Assembly: GCF_000003605.2 (NCBI RefSeq)
Contig: NW_003124900.1
Coordinates: 616,833 to 630,592 of the forward strand
Origin: Saccoglossus kowalevskii
Taxonomy: Eukaryota; Hemichordata; Enteropneusta; Harrimaniidae
DNA length: 13,760 nucleotides
Reading direction: 5' to 3'
Below are positions 8,741 through 13,760 of the stretch, piece by piece. The translations under genes and the position numbers were made by a program. Under the pieces are notes generated by a model. It was given only the letters and a program-made list of their open reading frames with translations. It ran no database searches and had not been told where the DNA came from. The first letter of the stretch is position 1. Every line of letters begins with the position of its first letter.

Positions 8741-9835
8741 GGCCGACCTATTTCTGGAGAGCCTTGTTTAGAAAGTATTTGCTCAGTTCACTAGAGATTT
8801 CATGTGAAATAGTGACACTATGATGTAATGGGATTATGTGGAATAGAACGTTGACTTCCACTTTCCCTTATTCCATTCGGTTCATAGTTAACTCTGTACG
8901 TTCCCTATTGATATCAAACGTCCATACACGTGATGATGCAAATACCATTTGGATGCACCCATAACAGTTGTACAGTTTTAGGACGGTTTCAGTGTACAAT
9001 GCATTGTGAACACTATACTGTCTTCCCACTATGTGGTAGTCACTTTGAACAAATGATTTAGCCAGATGGGCTATGAGTCATTCTCAGAGATGTATTCCAT
9101 ATTGTATCTCACGCAACGTATCGCAACTACTATAGTTTCTCTCTCATGCTGAGAGGACTTGCTAAGTCGCCACATGTGTAGGATTTGTGGTGTATCCTTT
9201 ACAAAACCAGCGTAGATACTGCAAAGGTGAGCATTCCAAGAAACCTCACGCATTTGGAACTCAAGGCAGAAGGCCGTGTAACATATTTATAACTATAAGT
9301 GAATTATTATATTGAAGTTCACTGCTTTTCCAAAAAGCAGATTCACAAGATTCGAACCCACGACTACTGAAAAAGTGCCTCGTCATTGTAAGCAGATGTG
9401 AACCTCGCTACCATTTTTTTTGAAGAAGTGGCGTGCAATAAAGCCAACTATATGGTCATGCACAACCGAATATCGGACGTCTGTGATTTCCCAAAGGTTC
9501 AAAACTTCATCATTATACTATAGTTGTGTTTTAATCTCATATTATATAACCTGGTTTTGGTGAATCCTTATAAAAGGTGGTGGCATGAGGTGGGATGTGA
9601 ATGATAATGAATACTTTTCTAAGTTATTGTTGATGATCATATCGCTCAACAGATTCACCTGAACATTTCAAGAGAACTATGTTGTGTTGTCTAGTCTACT
9701 GCCCCTGAATGTAAACAGTCATAGCAACACCAAACGATCTGCAAGTTACTACAATGAATGATTTACTTATCAGATGATGGAAGATGGAACAGAGTAACGA
9801 AAAAACAAACAAACAATATTTGATGATAATTCTTA
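8741..9835 (+). repeat. 1.1 kb tandem unit B
   Basis: Collinear with unit A over its whole length, with scattered substitutions and small indels. The junction with unit A is the repeated ATTTGATGATAATTCTTAGGCCGAC, whose equivalent recurs before unit C. The SINE-like segment (9290-9413, minus strand) has lost most of its simple-repeat tail. The zinc-finger-like peptide is retained only as CRICGVSFTKPA before a stop, so any reading frame here is decayed relative to unit A. The 60-codon minus-strand open frame at 9071-9253 is not considered a gene. Confidence 0.85.
9290..9413 (-). mobile_element. tRNA-derived SINE-like segment, copy B
   Basis: The minus strand reads TGGTAGCGAGGTTCAC (A-box-like) and then GGGTTCGAATC (B box, complement of 9349-9359). 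The body between the B box and the tail has been replaced or shortened, lacking the GCTGGTCTG part, and only about one and a half TATAAC units remain at 9290-9298. It is an older or decayed relative of copy A. Confidence 0.55.
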
Positions 9836-10530
9836 GGCCGACATATTTCTAGAGAGCCTTGTTCAGGAAGTATTTGCTCAGTTCAATAGAGATTTCATGG
9901 GAAATCGTGAGACTATGATGTTATGGGATTATGTGGAATGGGACGTTGACTTCTACTTTCCCGTATTCCATTGGGTTCATATTTAGCCCTGTATGTCCAC
10001 TATTGCAAACAAACGTCCATACAAGTGTTGATAACTATATAACTATAAGCGAATTATAATGAAGTTCACGGCTTTGCCAAAAAAAGAGACCAGCTGCTGT
10101 CAGATTCACGAGATTCGAACCCACGACTACTGAAAAACTGTCTCGACATTGTAAGCAGATGTGAACCGTACAATGAAGCCAACTATATGGTCATGCACAG
10201 CCATCGGACATCCGTGATGTCATAGAGGTTCAAAACATCATCATTACACTGACGTTGTACTTCAATCTAATATCGTATAACCTGGTTTTGGTGAATGGCA
10301 TGAATTGGGATGTTATGTACGATTGATACTTTTCCCAGTTATTTTTTATGATCATGTCGATTCGTGAACCGGTTCACTTGAACATTTGAAGAAATCTCTA
10401 TTGCGTTGGCTAGTCTACTGCTCATGAATATAAACACTCATAGTATCACCAAGCGATCTGTAAGTTACTACAATAAATGATGATATATTACTTATCCGAT
10501 GATGGAAGATCGAACAAAATAACGAAAAAC
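9836..10530 (+). repeat. 1.1 kb tandem unit C with a ~360 bp internal deletion
   Basis: It follows units A and B through CAAACAAACGTCCATACA near 10023, then jumps directly to the AACTATATAACTATAAGCG tail of the SINE-like segment. The part corresponding to about 7828-8190 of unit A is missing, including the zinc-finger-like open frame. A second, ~26 bp deletion after GTGAACC (10161-10167) removes the A-box part of the SINE-like segment. Similarity resumes to AACGAAAAAC at 10521-10530 and then stops; unrelated sequence follows. A further short deletion is seen near 10297, where AATCCTTATAAWAGGTGGTGGC of the other units is contracted. Confidence 0.85.
10031..10167 (-). mobile_element. tRNA-derived SINE-like segment, copy C, A box deleted
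   Basis: The B box is kept (complement of 10112-10122), as are the body CAGCAGCTGGTCTC and a TATAAC-like tail at 10031-10049. The deletion at 10167 removes the TGGYAGYGAGG A-box core, so an internal polymerase III promoter would be incomplete. Confidence 0.55.
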
Positions 10531-10542
10531 TCCATTGCACCA

Positions 10543-10556
10543 CACGTGTACACGTG
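10543..10556. promoter_or_regulatory. 14 bp palindrome made of two CACGTG E-boxes
   Basis: CACGTGTACACGTG is a perfect palindrome containing two canonical E-boxes, the binding site class of bHLH-zip factors such as MYC/MAX, USF and MITF. CACCA and TGGTG-like flanks nearly extend the symmetry. It lies 13 bp past the end of the third 1.1 kb unit. Regulatory use is inference only. Confidence 0.3.
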
Positions 10557-10605
10557 GTGGTGTGTGCCTACCCCGATTAGTGCACACGATGGCCGAATAA
10601 ATAAA

Positions 10606-10636
10606 GCAGCAGCAGTAACAGCAACAACAACAACAG
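10606..10636 (+). repeat. CAG/CAA trinucleotide tract
   Basis: GCAGCAGCAGTAACAGCAAC followed by three further CAA/CAG-type triplets. It is a simple repeat; the encoded AAAVTATTTT stretch in one frame is a by-product. Confidence 0.75.
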
Positions 10637-10917
10637 TTGTCCTAGCTAATATTACGCTAATGTACTTGCTATCCAATCCCCACTCAGTATCGTGTTCATT
10701 TGATATTTAATAGGCTACATATAACGTAGTGCTATGTGGTCTGACATATAATCCGACCTGTACATTTTATCTCGGGTCGAACTTTATCGTCGGACTTTAG
10801 GCTTCACCCTATAAGCATCCGAAGTTTGCCTAACTGTAGCTCAAATGCATGATCATTTCATGGATGTAATTGAAGTCCATGTGCCCAATAAAATATGATG
10901 GAAAACATCACCATCTT

Positions 10918-11324
10918 TAGCTTCGCTGTCATCGAAGATAATAACACTGAGCTGTACATATAGGTGATTACCCGTCTTTCTCCGACTGTCTATCAAATTT
11001 TCCATTTTCGATTTCTTCTTGAAAACTACTGGTTTAGTTGTTTTAATATTTGGTACGTAGGTACATTGGTGGACCTCTATCCGATTTGTTCATTTCATGA
11101 CAAATCTTCAAATCTCTATTTTCAGCGATTTTTGGTAAAAAAAATAATTATCTCTACTCGATTAATTTGAATTTGTACTTGGTATCCTTGGGTGGAACTC
11201 TATCAAATTTGTTTAATTTGTGGTGATTTTGTCAGTTCCCTGTTTTTAGCGAATATTAGAAATTAAGTATGTAATATAATATAATATCTCCTTGTTTTGA
11301 GGCTGTTTGAAGACAGCGGAGCTA
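10918..11324 (+). mobile_element. Short diverged copy of the ~156 bp-repeat element, both ends present
   Basis: The left end is TAGCTTCGCTGTC (10918-10930) and the right end GACAGCGGAGCTA (11312-11324). The left hairpin is kept with CTTCG (10921-10925) pairing with CGAAG (10933-10937), different bases but still complementary. Inside are about two degenerate monomers, recognised by TTTTCGATTTCTTCTTGAAAAC, GGTACGTAGGTACATTGGTGGACCTC, GATTTGTTCATTTCATGA and a second AATTTGTTTAATTTGTGGTGAT. Its 407 bp length compared with 1254 bp for the copy at 6070 comes mainly from the monomer number. No encoded protein; the 68-codon frame at 10964-11170 is a repeat translation. Confidence 0.7.
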
Positions 11325-11677
11325 TTTTGCATGAACAAAATAGTTGTTATGTGTTTATGCTTATATGTGTATAAAAAAAATGATTTTTTGTGAATAACTT
11401 TGAGTGTATTGAGGCATATTTAAATTATTGTTTGATATTGCATCTTGATAAGCGTTAGAAGTTTGATTATTTGAAAACTAAAAATATTTATTTGGATGAA
11501 AATAAAGATTTAAATTACCTTTACGTAGACTTCAGTTCGGGACGCATTACAGTTTTTAGTTCTGTAAAAATATAGATGTTGCATCATAAAAAAGTAGTTA
11601 AACGTGCTTTACTTACTCGAAGTTATCCACACATTTATTATTGTGCTAAATGTCACATTTGCATTACCACCGTGAGT

Positions 11678-11731
11678 CAATAGACCAATAGACCACTGCG
11701 GGATCTCGCGTTATGCGTTGGAGTGACGTCA
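11678..11731 (+). promoter_or_regulatory. CCAAT motif plus perfect CRE site
   Basis: CAATAGAC is duplicated in tandem at 11678-11693 and includes a CCAAT at 11685-11689. TGACGTCA, the full palindromic cAMP-response element bound by CREB/ATF factors, is at 11724-11731, about 35 bp further. A CCAAT-CRE combination at this spacing is common in promoters. About 60 bp downstream an ATG at 11791 opens an 81-codon frame, with a GTGAGT donor-like site at 11944. A short first exon is possible but unproven; no TATA box or initiator was identified. Confidence 0.2.
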
Positions 11732-12692
11732 AAACACCGTGTGGGTTTCGACAAACACAAAAGTATTTGCTTAAAATGTGTTAAACATTTTTGATGATGG
11801 CCAATATTGGTGAAGTAATGCTAACTCATCGCAATATTCCCCCTTTCAAAAATCGGCATTTTGACATTATTATAAAAAAAATTAAAATCAAATCGTTCGG
11901 TTTTTGCGGCCCGCATCTTTCACGCAATACTCGAGATCTCCCAGTGAGTGGAAAATCATATATTACACATTGTGATAATAACCAATTAACGCAATATGAC
12001 GGTTCTCTAAAAACAACATTAACCATATCACAATGACTTCAGTATATGTTTGTGTGAGACGGTCATTCCGTATTATGTCATGTCGTTAAGTCATTATTCC
12101 CAATATCATCAACAACAAATACAAATATAATTTTATTTTTTAAAATAAGTTATGGTTCCATGCGTTAAAGAAAACATATATTGTGTACTTTACTCAGGGG
12201 TGGATCAAGTGATAAGGCTGTGCAACAAAGCATTATGAAATATGGTGGAGATCACGTTAAAATCATGCGACACAAACTCACGTGCTTTGGTACTTTGATG
12301 AGAAATTCGCATTCTACGCGCTCTTGACTGTAAATTCTGGAACACGGAAACGTTGATTGAAAAACAGCACATGCCATCTCAGTTGCATCACACCATCTTT
12401 GAATGTTTGACACATTTCTAACTTCTGTAAGTGATTTTCATTTGTCATTATTAAATTTGTATTGTTACAAAATGTAAGAAATGGTCAATATTCGTCTTAC
12501 ATGGATTCCTATTTAGTGGCAATTGTCTTAAAGATAATTTCTATTTCATCCATATTCATACTACTTTGTTATTTCAGCATATTGACAGTTATGTTTTAAT
12601 GTGTAATAATACAGTGAACTGATTACAAGTTGTATCTGTTTAATTGCACAGTCAGCTAGCGCACAAGTAAATTCGATGTTTACTATATGGGG

Positions 12693-12704
12693 GCCGCCAT
12701 CTTG
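12693..12704 (+). promoter_or_regulatory. Consensus YY1-type site
   Basis: GCCGCCATCTTG matches the extended YY1 consensus (reverse complement CAAGATGGCGGC) exactly. In animals this version is typically found close to transcription starts. No gene was identified next to it, so its activity is unknown. Confidence 0.3.
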
Positions 12705-12836
12705 AATACGGCATGAAACTAAATAAAGAGACAAGTTGTGAAACGCGTTTTTCAGATTCCTACAAATCAGGAAAAAATACAAATTTGTCACAGCCAAACG
12801 ATCTATTAGGGGTAATATTAAGCCAACCGCTAACCA

Positions 12837-12850
12837 AATTCGGCCGAATT
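12837..12850. repeat. 14 bp perfect palindrome
   Basis: AATTCGGCCGAATT is self-complementary over 14 bases. It has no obvious association with an element end, and chance is possible. Confidence 0.6.
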
Positions 12851-13245
12851 CGTCGTTTTTGTGTGAAATAATCCCATGCATACGAACACCAAATTACACG
12901 AAGAACATAGAACCCTTTCCCTGGGTCTTTGAAACCAAAAATTGTCATTCCAACTCAGCAGCCAACCAGAAACGGCCTTACAGTTAGATGACAATTTTGC
13001 CAGCTGACTGTGTTTATAGGATATGTATTTACCTTCTGTTATTTTCATATTTATTGATCGTGAGTAACAGTGTTACTTGCCTAATTTGTGTATTACAATA
13101 TTAATTCTATTTAGGTCTTGAGCTGAATTTACCCAAATTGCAGAGGAAATGTACTAATAGTCGATTTCTAGTTCACAGGCTTCACGCAGAATTAGCAATC
13201 ACCTAATTGTATTCATTTGCTCTGTTGTGAAAAATGCATCTCTCA

Positions 13246-13643
13246 ATGAGCGAGAGAGAGACAGAGAGAAATAGTGAGTGTCAGTGAGGAGGTGAGAAGG
13301 AGGGGGAAGGGAGGCCGGGGAGAGAGAAAGTGGAAGGGGAAGAGACGGAGGGAGGCGGGAAGGGGAGGAGGGGGAGGAGAGACGGGGCGGGAGGGGATGA
13401 GAGAGAAGAGGAGGGAGGGGAGAAGCGGGTAGTCGAGAAGGGAGGAGAGAAGAGGTAGAGGAGAGGGAGGAAAGGCTGGATAGGAATTGATTCGTGGATA
13501 GTTAGCTAGTTAAATAGATAGATAGGGGATGGAAAGAGATGGGAGATGGAGGGGAAGGAGAGAAACAGAGGAAGGGATAGAAAGAAGAGGGGAGGGAGAT
13601 ATTGGGGAGATGGGGCGGGAGTAGAGGGAATAGGGTAGGGGGA
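13246..13643 (+). repeat. Polypurine (GA-rich) tract with potential G-quadruplexes
   Basis: For about 400 bp the plus strand is almost entirely A and G, with GAGA, GGGA and AGGG subrepeats and only scattered pyrimidines. A short GATA-rich interruption lies at 13497-13530. Such strand asymmetry permits triplex (H-DNA) formation. Runs of three or more G with short loops at 13350-13374 (four runs) and 13604-13642 (six runs) fit the usual intramolecular G-quadruplex pattern. Confidence 0.85.
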
Positions 13644-13650
13644 TTGTTAG

Positions 13651-13728
13651 TTATTTTTATTTATTTATTTATTTATTTATTTGTTTGTTTATTTATTTAA
13701 TTGTTTATTTATTTATTTATTTATTATT
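13651..13728 (+). repeat. (TTTA)n microsatellite
   Basis: An interrupted tetranucleotide repeat, TTTA/TTTG, directly after the polypurine tract. The final 30 bp of the window contain two copies of TTTCTGAATTTCT. The sequence continues beyond the window. Confidence 0.9.
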
Positions 13729-13760
13729 TCTTTCTGAATTTCTTTTATTTCTGAATTTCT

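Larger units (their letters stand above)
10531..10917. other. Spacer with palindrome and CAG/CAA tract
   Basis: Unique sequence between the third 1.1 kb unit and the next element. It holds the double E-box palindrome and a CAG/CAA microsatellite, both listed separately. The overlapping open frames of 77 and 62 codons on the two strands here are low-complexity in part and not regarded as genes. Confidence 0.5.
11325..13245. other. Mostly unique AT-rich stretch, no confirmed gene
   Basis: No recognised protein or RNA gene. Three overlapping minus-strand open frames (12561-12881 of 106 codons, 12760-12948 and 12830-13048) and a pair of opposed frames at 11791-12036 and 11826-12026 occur; none resembles a family I know. 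Compared with the surroundings, parts of 11680-11760, 11900-11960 and 12690-12960 are richer in G+C and CpG and carry candidate regulatory sites. If the window touches a real gene, its promoter or an exon could be here. Confidence 0.5.

Noticed and set aside
10751-10796. TCCGAC ... GTCGGA inverted pair in the spacer
   Set aside because: Only six bases with a wide gap; expected by chance and not linked to any element end.
12561-12881. Longest open frame in the window (minus strand, 106 codons)
   Set aside because: No recognisable domain. It overlaps two other minus-strand frames in different registers, and a chance frame of this length is plausible in 13.8 kb read in six frames.

Overview
The window reads as non-coding, repeat-rich, AT-rich DNA from a eukaryotic nuclear genome, most probably a metazoan. 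Pointers to this are several tandem-repeat families, a tRNA-derived SINE-like element with RNA polymerase III box motifs, microsatellites, a long polypurine tract and the absence of any dense or operonic coding. The style of the repeats resembles marine invertebrate genomes (hemichordate, cephalochordate, mollusc or similar), but I cannot name the species. I find no protein-coding gene that I would defend. The longest open frame is 106 codons and resembles nothing I recognise.

Layout. 1-330: a scattered and partly tandem 22-23 bp minisatellite built on CTMGCAACTG. 330-990: a truncated array of a ~156 bp satellite-like monomer. 1031-2223: AT-rich DNA with no recognised content. 2224-3540: a cluster of three element fragments. 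These are a truncated left end of the ~156 bp family, a hairpin-bearing fragment of a second family, and an element led by a perfect 10 bp-arm hairpin with three diverged ~310-345 bp units. 3541-6069: AT-rich, mostly unremarkable. 6070-7323: the most complete copy of the ~156 bp family, with short terminal inverted repeats around seven to eight monomers. 7324-7604: unique. 7605-10530: three head-to-tail copies of a ~1.1 kb unit (period 1099 then 1095 bp), each holding a minus-strand SINE-like tRNA-derived segment; the third copy has lost ~360 bp. 10918-11324: a short, diverged copy of the ~156 bp family with both terminal repeats. 11325-13245: mostly unique DNA with CCAAT/CRE-like and YY1-like sites. 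13246-13643: a ~400 bp purine-rich strand with potential G-quadruplexes, followed by a TTTA microsatellite to the end.

The unifying theme is one family of non-autonomous mobile-element-like repeats present four times, all in the same orientation. Its ends carry TTAGCTCCGCTGTC / GACAGCGGAGCTA, its left end folds into a small hairpin, and its middle is a variable number of ~156 bp monomers. This architecture resembles non-autonomous Helentron/DINE-1-type and bivalve 'pearl'-type elements. That comparison is inference from structure, not from a database match.
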